From: Steromphala cineraria
Lineage: Eukaryota; Mollusca; Gastropoda; Trochida; Trochidae
NCBI GenBank assembly: GCA_916613615.1
Contig: OU744735.1
Location: forward strand, 54,452,082-54,516,081
Length of the DNA: 64,000 bases
Reading direction: 5' to 3'
Within the stretch, counting starts at the first letter, position 1; each line of letters opens with the position of its first letter. This document shows, piece after piece, positions 49,202 through 61,499 of the stretch. The position numbers and the translations under genes were made by a program. The notes below the pieces were generated by a model, which worked only from the letters and a program-made list of their open reading frames with translations, was not told the origin of the DNA and ran no database searches.

Positions 49202-50287
49202 TAATAATGTACCTTGTAGAGCACAGATATCCACACACTCGCGCATGCTCAATCCGCTTAAAAGAAAAGGTAGAAAGTTTTCATATGAACAAAGGAACAT
49301 GTATATGTTTTGACTTTTGCCTTGAATGAGGCAAGTGATTCACAGAGTTTTATTTCAAGAGGCAAAGAGTTCCAAAGAGTTGGTGCTGCATGTTAGAAAG
49401 CCCTTTTTCCATATGACGCCAGTTGATATCTTGGGACTTGCAGTAAGAAATGACCGGAGTGATCTTGACGGGATGTAACCTGTTAAGAGTTCGCTGAGGT
49501 ATTCTGGAGCTTGTTGGTGGAGGCAATTGAAAGTGGTGCACAGAAGTTTGAAGTTGATTCTTTGTTGAATTGGTAGCCAGTGTATGATTTGAGAATCGGA
49601 GAGATATGGTCCCTATCAACAGTCCATTGCAGTAGTCTAGTCTAGATAGTACCAGACATCTAACAAGGGTGTGGGCACACTCTGCAGTGATGTACTTCCT
49701 GATGTTGCCAATTGACCTCAGATGAAAGTAGCACGACTACTGACTTGTTCCTGTAATGAAAGGTCTGATTCAATTCACACTCCAAGATCCTTCACAGTTC
49801 TGGACGTTGATAGTTCACATTTACAAATGGTGACATCTTTTCTGAGATCGGTAAGGTGATGCTTCCTGCCAACAAGTAGAACTGTTTTATCGTCATTCAG
49901 CTTCAATGTTTGGCCATTCATCCATGATATTATTCCAGCAGTGCAGAGTTCTAGTTGTTCGATTGCTGCTGATTGTGATGCTGGTGAAAAGGAATTAATG
50001 AGTTGGGAGTCATCTACATATGAGTAGTTTGAAGTCTTAAAACTATCGATGACAGATTGAAGCTGGTTGGTGTAGATCAAAAAGAGGACTGGGCCCAAGA
50101 CTGAACCCTGAGGAACACCACATGTCAGAGATGACTTGTTGGAAAGGTTATCTGCAACTGTAACATGTTGACTCCTGTCTGTCAGATAGGACTGAAACCA
50201 TGTCAAGGCTACACCATTGATTCCGATGTGATGTTCAAGAATGTCATGGTCTACAGTGTCAAATGCTGCACTTATACTTTCTGGCAC
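49113..50287 (-). mobile_element. 5'-truncated CR1/L2-like LINE with AAT-microsatellite tail
   Basis: On the minus strand, reverse-transcriptase motifs run in order at 49775-50287: AAFDTVDH (motif A), [13 protein letters not shown] (motif B region), YVDDSQL (catalytic YxDD). A frameshifted continuation to about 49330 resembles the 3' part of the LINE at 54.6 kb. The end GTACATTATTATCATTATT merges into an (AAT)n run at 49113-49212, which is the 3' tail. The 5' side stops just before motif A, as expected from incomplete target-primed reverse transcription. It is dead: the fragment lacks endonuclease and has lost frame. Confidence 0.85.
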
Positions 50288-51850
50288 GTCTCTTTTATGT
50301 TATCATTCATGTAAAAAGAAAATAATATATCATTCATACTTTACCACAGTGAACCACAATTCTTTGAAATTTGAATTGTACCATCAATGAAGAGAAAGTT
50401 TTATTGTACACCTATAGAAAAATCCTAATTTGATACTTAAAAACATGACTGTGCCAGTGTGTATTCTTATAAACAGGACACATAATTTTATGATAACATT
50501 CATACAGATTTATTATTTCATCAACACATTAAATCAAATAGTCCTCTCTTATTTTGTACAGTTTGCCATATCATGTCATTTCGTTTTTATCTGTACCTTT
50601 TCTTTTTAATTCTTGTTCACTATCTCTCATTTAAATTTCTATTCTTGTAACCTTTGAAATTCTTCACAATAAAAACGTATTCTCTTTTCCATAGTGTTTT
50701 CCAAATCTGTTTCTAAACTGAACAAGATATGTTTAATACGTATAGGCGCCTATAGAAGTTACAGACTGAATGACCACATACTTTTTGTTTGCGAAGCACA
50801 ATATTTTGATAACATTTTCTTACTTCACATGTCCTGAAATAAATCTGGGTAAAGACATAACTGATCGATAAATTCTATTTGTTTAGTATGATGGCAAGGG
50901 TTAAGATTGTTTTACCCAGAAAGCAAATAATAACGAAATAATAAAATCCTATCATAACACATTCTTTTATTCTTTTATAGAGCCATTGTCATTAATTTTG
51001 ACCAGTAATTAGATTTCACGTTGAACTATATCAACAACAGTCATCCAACAGTCGACAATATGACATGACTGTTTTCAGTGTTACTGTGTGAAGGTTTTCA
51101 GAATATCAAATTGTATTGGCAAAGAATACATTGTACTTGTACAAAATATGACAAATTAGTATTTCTAATTTAAAAATCAAACAGAATCATAAACCTACGA
51201 TCATAATATCTCCTTTATGTTTTCATGATATATAGAGTTGTTTTCACGTAATTGGTTTTTATTTGAGAAACCATTGACTTTCTGATAGAAAAATAATTTT
51301 TCAAAATAACACTCTGCTTGTTTACGAAATAATCGAGTAATTAGGAATCAAACACCATGCAATAAATAACATTATCATTAGTATAAGCTATCATCAATAG
51401 TTAATAGATACATCAGTTTGTTAAGACGCCACAGGGAGATATTATAATACAATGGCTTTAAATATTGATGAGTTCATCTCTAGAGACAAATGGCAGTTCT
51501 TTTCACTATCCAACTCTTTAATAGAATAACAACATATTATTTCTGTCTTGAACGTCAACCTTTTGGCGTTGTTAAAAGTCTAAATCCATGGAGACTATAA
51601 GCTAATGAACCAATCCATCGACAAATGAACCAGACCAGTAACCAGACACTATAGTACTTCGCATTTCGTTGACAGCCTTTACAGGGCTGCATGTATTTGT
51701 TTGTGTTGTGCTTGAATTTGGATTTTTATAAACATCTTGTCAAAGAATCCAGGTGAACTACTATCGAAATAACGTAACGGAATTACATAAACATAACAAA
51801 ACGCATATATTCGAATTGCCAATAATAAACTAGGATAAGTTTGAAACAAG
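50288..51850. other. Intergenic region between the LINE fragment and gene C; no gene seen
   Basis: AT-rich sequence in which the gene C promoter is expected at the right end. No recognisable elements. Confidence 0.45.
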
Positions 51851-52168
51851 ATGAATGTCAAATTGTTCAGTAAGACTTTATCAATGTTCGTAAGTATCTA
51901 TGTCTTTGGAGTTTCGACCAGCTGTGTTGATCTGGACCCGGTCACACAGGACGGGAAGAGGATGATCTCCAGTGTGTTCAAGATGGTGGACAGTGTCTCC
52001 CTCTACACGTGCGTGTCTCACTGTCTGACAGTCTCCACGTGTATGTCCGTGTCCTACCAGAGAGAGACTCGCACCTGTCACCTCGCCTCTCAGGACAGTG
52101 CAGGAGACCCCGGGGATGTTCACACTGACCCAGAGTTCTTCCTCACTGACATCTCTCTGTGGCCCCGG
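51851..52168 (+). CDS. Gene C exon 1: signal peptide and PAN/apple-like domain
   Basis: 318 nt, the same length as gene B exon 1, ending CCC CGG before donor GTGAGT at 52169. Confidence 0.85.
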
Positions 52169-55100
52169 GTGAGTGTAGAAACTTGTTCTCTTTCTACATA
52201 TCTTTTACCAATATTGATGTTTTCAAATACCCAGAGTTCTTCCTCACTGACATCTCTCTGTGGCCCCGGGTGAGTGTAGAAACTTGTTTTCTTTCTACAT
52301 ATCTTTTACCAATATTGATGTTTTCAAATACCCAGAGTTCTTCCTCACTGACATCTCCCAATGGTCAGGTTTAGTGTGGAAACTTGTTTTCTTTGTACAT
52401 ATAGAGATGTTCACAACGCAAATAGGCTAGACATATACTAAAATAATGTTATAATGATACATAATCATATTTTTTTCATTGATAAGCTATACAAATAAAA
52501 TAAGAATTGTTATGGGAATGATTTAAATACATTTTTATTGGAAATCCAAAGGATGCGACTCTGAAGTAGAATCCACTGTCGAAATTCAACTGTCTACGTT
52601 GATGCTATTACAGTCTTAGACATTCAAATCAAAAACGAAATTGACATCCTGTGTAACTTCGCCTTGAAGCAGCCTCGTAATCATGGAGTGCACGAAGTTT
52701 GCAAGCCCAAAACATTTACTTGCGCTTTGACACACAAGACGCATGTGCCGTGAGTTTTGCAAGCAAGAAGCACATGCTCTTACTCCATTCATAGTACTAC
52801 ACACATCATTCATAAATCAGTGAAGGGTCCCTTTAAAGGTTGAAATTGTATTAAAACTATAAATTTTGTGGGATTGTACTCGGATAACGTGAAATGTAAG
52901 TCAGTTATTAGCATAGTTAATGTCATGCATCGGATAATGGCAGGGACACTTTGTCCTCGAACTGGTTCTCGGTGGCGCCTCGGAAGAGCCTCTTGGACAA
53001 AGTGTCCCTGCCATTATCAGATGCATGCCGTTAAATTCCGGTGTAAAAAACGGAAAATCACTAGTCTGTTAGTCTTATTTAAACCAATGGCTTAAATTCG
53101 AAAAAATACGAAATAATTTGAAAATATGAAAAAGTAAAAAAATCAATAAACAGGAACGTTGATTATGTAAATAAGGATTTATAATTTGGAAACTTTAAAA
53201 ATTGCAACTGCAATGGTTAAATTAAATATAAGTGTCCTATTAATGCAAATGTTGAACATCATCAAGTACAATTACTCACTAATTAGATGATAATCAAAAT
53301 TTCCATTGTGAGTTAATTTAACATCGCTTTTTTGAAATCCAAACTGTTAACTGGAGCATAGAGCATCTTGTTCACTCGCAGACGTTTCCTCTAATTCGAA
53401 TCCAATTGTATTTCAATCAAACCTCAATTTAGTTGAGAGAAACAACGAAAGTATAGATTCAATACTATTTTATTAGAATTTGAATTTAAGAAACTTTAAT
53501 ATGAGGTCTGGTGTACTCTATTATAAGAATCAGTCTTCGTATATGCCCGAAAATGCAAACTGAAGAAAACACTTACAAAATCTCACTCATCAAATGTACA
53601 TGAGGCATAAATTTTCTTTCCAACATAAATCTAAAACTCCCTGAGGTTTGAGGTTTTTGAAATGCTGTTTGTATAAAATTCTTCTTTTCTGTCAAATTGG
53701 ATTAATTCTTATCAAAATTTGACTAATGTTTTGTGAAACTTTAACATTGAGGAAATAATACGAGTTCTCAAAATATCTCAACTAAACATTAGCAAATTAG
53801 ACATGTTTGCGGCTTAAGGAATGACAATTTTTAAATTAAGAAAATAAAAAAAAAACAAATGCTTCATTACATCAAAAATTACATGCCCATTGTACAGTAA
53901 ATTTTGTAAACCCATTGTCATGGGAACGGAAAATAATCGCGTTTTAAGCCAATGGGCTAAATTTTGCCTGGGTTCTATGTACGGGAAAACCGGTATTGAT
54001 GATAGAATAATGAGTACTAAATATACGATTTACTAATGTAAAATACATCTCTGGAAGATCATTTGTATCACAGAGTAGTGACTGCTTTAGGAGGAAAGAC
54101 ACATGGCGTTATGAAACGAGTGGAAGTTGTTAAAACCTGAGTGAGACCAAATGTATTGTTGAGTTGTGTCAAATTCATGAGAAAAAATGAAATGTAATTT
54201 CTTTCTTACCAATTTACATATATATGTTTGTGTTTCTAAAATTTGCTGAAATAATAATCCCCTTGCAACATCCGGGACTGCACGGCTGATATGCCTTCTA
54301 AGAGGGAAAATGACGGTTATTTTTTTATGAAACCATGCAATTTTTCAAACAAACTATAAAATATTTATTTGATATTTGCAATTGGTTATTTGTATCTTTT
54401 TACCGTACTCTCGTGAACTGTTACAGCATGAAAAACTTTATTTGTTTACAAATAGTTCCGTCATTAGAAGCATGGCTAAGTATGATGGAGCATGGCTAAA
54501 TATGATGTGACGTCACAAAGTTTAGTTTATGCAGGTATGAACTGAATTTCTGTTTCTGTGTTCAGCGAATCAGTTACACTGATAATAAATGCCATTTATA
54601 TATAATAATAATAATAAAGTACATTTGTATAGCGCTATATCTCCATGCTATAGCATGTTCGAAGCGCACAAGCACACACATACAACACGCACACAGAGAT
54701 TTTCAGAGATTTCCGGAAGGACACGATAGATGTACTCTGTCGGAGTTCGAGCGGCAGATTGTTCCATAGAACTGCTGCTGCATATGCAAAAGTTCTCTGG
54801 CCATAGCTGGTGGTATTCACTTTGGGGACAACTAGTAGATTTTGGGTTTCAGAACGCAGATTTCTTGAGGGAACATATTTGACAAGGAGTTCAGACAGAT
54901 AAGTTGGGGCTTCTCCACTGAGACATTTGTAGGTGAGAGTGAGAATCTTAAAAAATATTCGTTGACGGACAGGTAACCAGTGAAGTTCTCGGAGAATGGG
55001 CGAGATATGTTCCATCTTTGAACAGAGTGAAACGAGGCGTGCAGCGGTGTTCTGGATACGTTGGAGTTTGTTTGTTAAGTTGATGGGAGATCCAGCAAGG

Positions 55101-58100
55101 AGACTGTTGCAATAGTCTATTTTAGACATCACGAGGGAGAGAACTAGAACTTTGGCTGAGTCTTTGGTGAGATATTTTCGGATGGAGCCAATGTTTCGTA
55201 TTTGGAGAAAACAAGATCTTGTAAGACTACAGATTTGGGCCTCCATGGATAATTGCGAGTCAATGACAACACCCAGATCTTTAGCGGAGTCTGACAGGGG
55301 AATGAGACTGCTGCCGACTTGTAGGGATGACATCTGACTCTTATCTCGCCGTGACTTTGGACCAAGAAGCAGAACCTCTGTCTTGTTGTCATTTAGTTTT
55401 AGCCTGCTCTTTGTCATCCATGTTTTGACGTCGGTACAGCATAAAGACATTTCATTCATGGCAGTTGATGTTGATAGGGGATCAGGTTTGAATATCTTGA
55501 TGAGTTGAGAGTCATCTGCATACTGGTGCCTTCCAGTCTGCTGCCATCAATTATACTACCAAGTTCTTTTGTGTACAAAGTGAATAATACCGGGCCGAGA
55601 ACTGACCCTTGTGGCACTCCACATGATAGGAGTATAGGATCAGACAAGCACCCCTCAACAAGAACTGATTGGTACCGTTCTGCTAGATATGACTCAAACC
55701 AATCTAAGGACTATCCCATGGATACCAAACTTCAGATTTAGATGAGAGAGAAGTAGAGAGTGATCGATAGTGTCGAACGCTGCGCTAAGGTCCAACAATA
55801 CCAGCATGCCAACGTTGCTCTTGTCTATCCCGACTCTCAGGTCGTTCACGACCCTCAGCAGAGCAGTCTCTGTACTGTGTTGTTTTCGATAGGCGGATTG
55901 GAACTTGTCGCATAGGCCACAGCGAGCAAGATGTTCGGACAATCGTTCACACACAGCCCTCTCTATGACTTTCGAGATGAATGTCAGGTTACTGACAGGA
56001 CGATAATTGCTCAATTCGTTAGTGTCAAAATTTGTTTTTTTGAGCATTGGCCTAACAATCGCCTTCTTCAGTGCAAGTGGCATGGTCCCGGACTCAAGGC
56101 TAGAATTCACTATCTTAAGAAGGACAGGAAGGAGAATATCTAAATGTTCCAGTAGTAGTTTGGTTGGAACAGGATCCAATGTGCATGAAGTGGGCTTTGC
56201 TTTCCTGACCAGCTTCAGTAACTCATCCTGCTGATACGGCTTGAAACATGACAAAATGTCCACATCCGCTTGGCAGCTGATATCTTCCACAAATGTGTTT
56301 TGAGGAAACTGGTTGCGAATCTTCTTTACCTTGTTGATAAAGTAGTCGGAGAACTGTGTGGCAAGTTCAACGGGAGACATTGCTTCTGGTAGCTTTGTTA
56401 CCTTTTCCTTTCCCATCAATGTAAACATGAGTTTGAACAGGGCTTTGGAATCAGAGGCAGCCTCTGTAACCTTCCTGTTCATTGATATGAACTTAGAATG
56501 TTTTATAGCATAGTTGACATTGTTCCTTGCGACGGCGAAAATCTGACGATCTACTTCCAATTTAGTTTTACGCCATCTCCTTTCAGCACGCCGTCTTTCA
56601 GATTTGGCCTCACTGATCTCGTCACTGAAAATCCATGACGTTTCAGGTCTATGTGGAACACGCTTGTCTTTCAATGGTGCATGCTTATCTAGAAGTTCAC
56701 TGAGCACACTGTTGTACTGGTCAATGAGATCATCACATGCTGAGGGACAGTCATTGAAAAGTGATGATTTTGCTAGATCACACCTAAAAGCAGAAACATC
56801 CATCTTCTTAATATTTCTGTACTTGATAGTTTTTAGAGGATGACAGGGTCTAGTTGTGTCCAACTTCATCATGACGGCCTTATGATCAGACAGGTGTAGG
56901 TCCGTCACACTTATGTTATTCACACAGGACTCAGAATCTCTGGTGATGACCCAATCCAGTATGTGGCCACTCTTGTGTGTGGGCATGTTGATCATCTGTG
57001 TGAAATTCCTCGACTTCAGTAATTTCACAAAATCTTTAGTTTCCTTGTGATTCACGTTGTCAAAGTGCACATAAAAGTCACCGAGTATCAAAATTCTTGA
57101 ACACTTAAGACAGTCAAGATCCAGAAAATTTGAAAACTCTTCGAGGAACAAGACAGGTGATAGTCTGTTCACTGCCGATGGTGGTGGTCTATACAACGCA
57201 AATATATTGGTTGTGGTCTTCCCATGAGTGAAGATCAAATTCATGTGTTCAAAAGATTTAATAGATAACGACTGTGATTTTCGGACACTGATATTGAAAT
57301 GGTCGCGAAAAATAGCTGCGATACCACCCCCTCGGGATGGGCGGGGTTGATGTTGGAAGCTGTATCCAGGGGGAGTCATGGCCGCGATCTTAGACTCATC
57401 ACCTACTTCATATAGCCATGTCTCTGTGAGTATCAAGACATCTATATCATAATCAAGAATGATATCCACAATATTTTCACATTTATTCCTTGATGACTGC
57501 ACATTCCAAAGGCACATTTTAAGATTCTGGCTGATTTTTTTGGGGACAATATAAATTAGATTTTCAAAGTTAGGTGATGAAACATTTGTGTTGACGAACT
57601 TATTGCACCATTCATTAATGAGAACTTTGATTTTCCTTTGTTTGCGTCGGCCGCCTCGTTTACCACGCTTGCGCCTCGGCTTCTTCCCCCCATGAACCAT
57701 GCATTGCAGCAAATCCGTGTCCAGGTTGGAGTAGCAAGCTTGGGTGCAGAGTAAGCCTATATCCAGCAGCTGTTGTTTCCTGTACTGATACTCTGGCTTG
57801 AGAGACATTGTCAAGCTTGTGTCAATCAGCTCAGCACAATAGAGTTGATGTTTGCTATTGTTCCTGATAAGCAAGTCACTGCAAATTTTGTATGCTTTTG
57901 AAAGTAAACAACTGCACAAAAACAATATTTCCAGAAAATTGATAAAGTACATTTCATGACCAAACTGTTCCAAATCAGTTCCTTATTGTCACACACAACT
58001 TTCAGGCACCAATTCCAGCTATAACCACAGGAAATGAGAGAAAATAGAGAGAGCTGTTTCATGAGTCCTGCCACCTGTGAGGCGCTTACCCATATATATA

Positions 58101-58821
58101 TATATGAATGAACTTACATGAAGACCAATCTTTAGTTTGTTATTTTTAAAGAATATATATATAGAGTTACTTCCCCTGTTGTAGCGACGTTGACAAGTGG
58201 TTCTTACACATTTTGTTTTATAAGAAAAATACAATGTTTACTCGTGCACTTGGAATCAGACTGAAAATGTTGATAGATTGTAGAAGACGTTTCTAACGCT
58301 GTGAAAAAATTATTTCATGAAGGAATATTTCTAGACTGTTCACAACTATACATCGCCGACAATATGAGCTTCACCTTGGTTTATTGTAAAAGTAATTACT
58401 CCGCGAAATCTTGGTAAAACATATTTTTAGTAGGAATCATATTTTCGTTTAAACCCTTTTTTTCAAAATGACAAAATTACATTTTATTCCTATTATATGA
58501 TATTAATGATATGGAAACACACTCGGTTAATAATCTCTATGTACTCTTCTTATGTGATTGCTTACTGTAGATATTGTAGTTACAAAATAAAACACATGAC
58601 TTCACTCTGAGACGCTGTTAGCTTATTCACATGTGGAAAAACTTTTAACGCATATGTTTCACTATATGGTTTTATAGACAAAATGTATCAACATAAAGTT
58701 ACAAAGGGAATATTGATAAAGTTTGTCTTGCAGAGTCTAGCCGGACCATGTGAAGGTATGACGTGTGCAACTGGAAGCAGATGTGTTGTTAACAGATTCA
58801 ACATTCCAAGTTGTGTTACAG
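51851..58821 (+). CDS. Gene C: partial paralogue, exons 1 and 2 only (PAN/apple, EGF-like)
   Basis: Exon 1 (51851-52168) encodes a signal peptide ([20 protein letters not shown]...) and a PAN/apple-like domain differing from gene B at 2 of 82 residues after the first conserved Cys. Exon 2 (58734-58821) has acceptor CTTGCAG and donor GTACCT. No Sushi or galectin exon follows before 64000. They may lie beyond the window, past the piggyBac insertions, or be lost. Intron 1 (6.6 kb) contains the palindromic repeat and a LINE. If complete, it would be a third secreted lectin of the A/B type. Confidence 0.7.
52110..52400 (+). repeat. 101-bp duplication of exon-1 end plus splice donor, gene C
   Basis: Donors GTGAGT at 52169 and 52270 (101 bp apart). 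A third unit near 52371 has CAGGTTTAGTG instead and is probably inactive. The intronic half (CTACATATCTTTTACC) differs from that in A and B. Confidence 0.92.
52610..53035 (-). repeat. Dispersed repeat with long palindrome, copy 2
   Basis: Palindrome 52925-53026 (ATGCATCGGATAATGG...GGACACTTTGTCC and inverse). The left flank 52610-52900 is the inverse of the sequence right of copy 1, including GTGCTTCTTGCTTG and CTTCGTGCACTCCATGA. It lies in intron 1 of gene C, opposite in orientation to copy 1. Confidence 0.78.
53036..54600. other. Intron 1 of gene C; no gene seen
   Basis: AT-rich intron sequence left of the LINE insertion, no recognisable element. Confidence 0.45.
54600..58230 (-). mobile_element. 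CR1/L2-like LINE, nearly full length but frameshifted
   Basis: Minus-strand element with endonuclease and reverse transcriptase in one interrupted ORF, ending in GTACTTTATTATTATTATTA at about 54601-54625 as microsatellite tail. The 5' boundary is estimated at 58.0-58.2 kb from the end of recognisable sequence. It sits in intron 1 of gene C, antisense to it. A separate ORF1 was not found. Confidence 0.85.
54635..57973 (-). pseudogene. LINE ORF2: endonuclease-reverse transcriptase, broken by two frameshifts
   Basis: Segment 55694-57973 (759 residues): basic stretch at about 97-116; APE-type endonuclease at about 150-370 with WNVQS (N157), TETWL (E184), GDF (298-300) and SDH (362-364); RT start with YRPVSN and [13 protein letters not shown]. 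It then breaks near 55700-55720. Segment 55456-55647 carries [13 protein letters not shown], then a second break near 55530. The third segment (54635 to about 55540) carries QYADDSQL and the C-terminal part. In the endonuclease the residue after GDF is Tyr, where Asn is usual and catalytic. The two shifts and this change indicate a defective copy unless they are assembly errors. Confidence 0.85.
58231..58733. other. Intron 1 of gene C, 3' end; no gene seen
   Basis: AT-rich sequence between the LINE 5' end and gene C exon 2. Confidence 0.45.
58734..58821 (+). CDS. Gene C exon 2: EGF-like segment
   Basis: 88 nt encoding [17 protein letters not shown] and a fourth Cys; same phases as in genes A and B. 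Confidence 0.87.
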
Positions 58822-58974
58822 GTACCTTATCTTTTAGCAAATTAATTGTTATAAAAAGAAAATATTAATACTTTCGCTCACAAGAAAAATTACACTGACT
58901 AGTAAAAACTTAATTTACCTTACCATGACCCCAAATACGCCATTAAACCTTATTTATCATACCCTTTTGTTTGT

Positions 58975-59847
58975 TCTTACCCCAAACAGTTAACTTTATT
59001 AAGTAATCCTTAACCCAAACAGTTAACTTTATTAGGTAATCCTTAACCCAAACAGTTAACTTTATTAAGTAATCCTTAACCCAAACAGTGAACTTTAATA
59101 AGTAATCCTTAACCCAAACAGTTAACTTTAATAAGTAATCCTTAACCCAAACAGTGAACTTTATTAAGTAATCCTTAACCCAAACAGTGAACTTTAACCC
59201 TTACGATGCGGCTATATATTTTTGCTCTACAAGCCCACGTGGCGGAATTGTTTTGTCCGGTGCCAGCCACCGTTATATCCTGATTAACCGCTTCTTTATT
59301 TTTGTGCGCGGATATACACATGATACATGGAAATAAAGACAATTCTCTCTTCTATACGATGATGTAAAAATTATAAAATTATCTCTAATGGTTCGTGAGA
59401 TATAAATGCCGCAAGGTGGGTACCCTCAATCATTTGAGGTAAACAAATTTTTTGCGGCACTTGTCGCAACGCTTTGCCGCTTCTTTATTTTTGTGCGCGG
59501 ATATACATATGATACATGGAAATGAAGACAATTCTCTCTTCTACACGATGATGTAAAAATTATAGAATTATCTCTATTGGTTTGTGAGATATGAATGCCG
59601 CAAGGTGGGTACCCTCAATCATTTTTGAGAAAAGGTTTGATATTTTATATCCGGGAGCAGCCAAGACTGCTTGCAGTCAATATATAGCCTATCCTGAAAG
59701 TTACGGATTTCGCCAAGAGGGCTTACGTGCCATTTTATATTTGGCCCGTAAATATCACGCGCCCCGCATCGTAAGGGTTAATAAGTAATCCTTAACCCAA
59801 ACAGTTAACTTTAATAAGTAATCCTTAACCCAAACAGTGAACTTTAA
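58975..59847. repeat. 33-bp tandem repeat interrupted by a transposon
   Basis: Units such as CCCAAACAGTTAACTTTATT plus AAGTAATCCTTAA recur every 33 bp (58981, 59014, ...) to 59197, and resume at 59778 after the inserted element, up to 59847 where a second element begins. Confidence 0.92.
59198..59777. mobile_element. 580-bp non-autonomous piggyBac-family element (MITE)
   Basis: Perfect 14-bp terminal inverted repeats CCCTTACGATGCGG / CCGCATCGTAAGGG flanked by TTAA on both sides (59194-59197, 59778-59781), the piggyBac target signature. Inside is a direct repeat of about 130 bp with period 189 (CTTCTTTATTTTTGTGCGCGG near 59291 and 59480). No coding capacity. Its right terminal 150 bp, inverted, resemble the start of the next element. 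Confidence 0.9.
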
Positions 59848-60059
59848 CCCTTACGATGCGGGGAGCGGTATATTTCCGTGCCAAATATAAACTGGCGCGC
59901 AAGCCCTCTAGGCGAAATCCGGAGTCCGGACTCTAACTTTCACGAGAAGGCAAAAATTTACTGCAAGCAGTTTTGGCGGCTCCCGGATTGCTCGTAATTA
60001 TTTTCCGCGCCTCGCTAAATGCCGTTGTTTTATGAAAATTGGTTTAACTGGCGCAGACA

Positions 60060-61060
60060 GCGAGCCCCGTGAAAACATGTATTTTCTCTGTTGAATTGTT
60101 GACAAAAAGCAGACAAAATGTGTTCTTTCGCGCTTGATATTTCACTAACCAAGTGGCGCGCTCTAACACATGATATATCGATGGAAAGAGAATAAAATTG
60201 TCTTCAATTTGGTGTATAATTTGTATATGCGCAGTTGCAAATAATTGTACTATAAAGGCCGTAAAAGGCCGCAAAAACAGCCAAAATGTGTTCGTTCGCG
60301 CTTGATATTTCACTAACCAAGTGGCGCGCTCTACCACATGATGTATCGATGGAAAGAGAATAAAATTGTCTTCAATTTGGTGTATAATTTGTATATGCGC
60401 AATTGCAAATAATTGTACTATAAAGGCCGTAAAAGGCCGCAAAAGGCCGCAAAAGCAGACAAAATGTGTTCTTTCACGCTCGATATTTCACTAACCAAGT
60501 GGCGCGCTCTACCACATGATATATCGATGGAAAGAGAATAAAATTGTCTTCAATTTGGTGTATAATTTGTATATGCGCAGTTGCAAATAATTGCACTATA
60601 AAGGCCGCAAAAAGCCGCAAAAGCAAACAAAATGTGTTCTTTCGCGCTCGATATTTCACTAACCAAGTGGCGCGCTCTACCACATGATATATCGATGGAA
60701 AGAGAATAAAATTGTCTTCAATTTGGTGTATAATTTGTATATGCGCAGTTGCAAATAATTGTACTAAAAATATTTAAAAGTTTTCGACTTTCGTGCATGA
60801 TATTTCAATAACAAATTGGCGCGCTATAAAACATGATATATCGATGAAAAGAGAATAGAATTGTCTTCAATTTGGTGTATAATTTGTATATGCGCAGTTG
60901 CAAATAATTGTACTATGAAGGCCGCAAAAAAAAAGCTTTTGCGCTTGATATTTTACTAACCAAGTGGCGCGCTATAAAGCAAGATATATCGATGGAAAGA
61001 GAATAAAAGTGCCATCATTTTGGTATATGATATGTATATGCGCAAAGAGAAATAAAGATG
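60060..61060. repeat. Tandem repeats of about 150-178 bp within the piggyBac-type element
   Basis: The marker CACTAACCAAGTGGCGCGCT recurs at about 60143, 60311, 60489 and 60657, with diverged units near 60806 and 60954. Units share GATATATCGATGGAAAGAG and GTATATGCGCAGTTGCAAAT. Two further units appear at about 62390-62690. Confidence 0.9.
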
Positions 61061-61099
61061 CAAGAAGCCCCGCAAAATGTGTGTAGGTCTTTTTGACAT

Positions 61100-61380
61100 A
61101 AAACATTTTTTCCGGTTTTTAGTCATGACGTAATGGGAAACTTGTCCCATTACCAAACTTACATGATCGGGTTGCGATGACGTCAGAGGTTCCGAACCAC
61201 TTCCGGGCATCGAAATTTTGTTCCGGGTCTCGGCATGAGGTAATGGGAACGTTTTCCCATGACGAAAGGGACGTCCGAGTGTTCTGACCACTTCCGGCCA
61301 TCGGAAATTTTGTCCCGGGTCTCGCCATGATGTAATGGGAAAGTTGTCCCATGACCACATTCACACTATCGGGTTTTGAG
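61100..61380. repeat. Three units of about 100 bp with ATGGGA...TCCCAT palindromes
   Basis: CATGA(C/G/T)GTAATGGGAA recurs at about 61124, 61234 and 61326, each soon followed by a TCCCAT half, along with CCACTTCCGG and CCGGGTCTCG words. Confidence 0.7.
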
Positions 61381-61499
61381 CACGATCGTGCTTTTGTTCT
61401 ACTTTTCCGAGACCACCCGGCGGTATGGGCTTTTTTTGGGCCACTTTCACTCTCGGGTTATGACGAAGGCCGGAGATTTTGACCACTTCCGAGCTTCGC

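Noticed and set aside
58975..59190. CRISPR-like array
   Set aside because: Units abut at 33 bp with no spacers, in an animal genome with introns.
60044..60683. Minus-strand frames of 69-132 codons
   Set aside because: They follow the 168-178-bp tandem repeat and repeat the same peptide.
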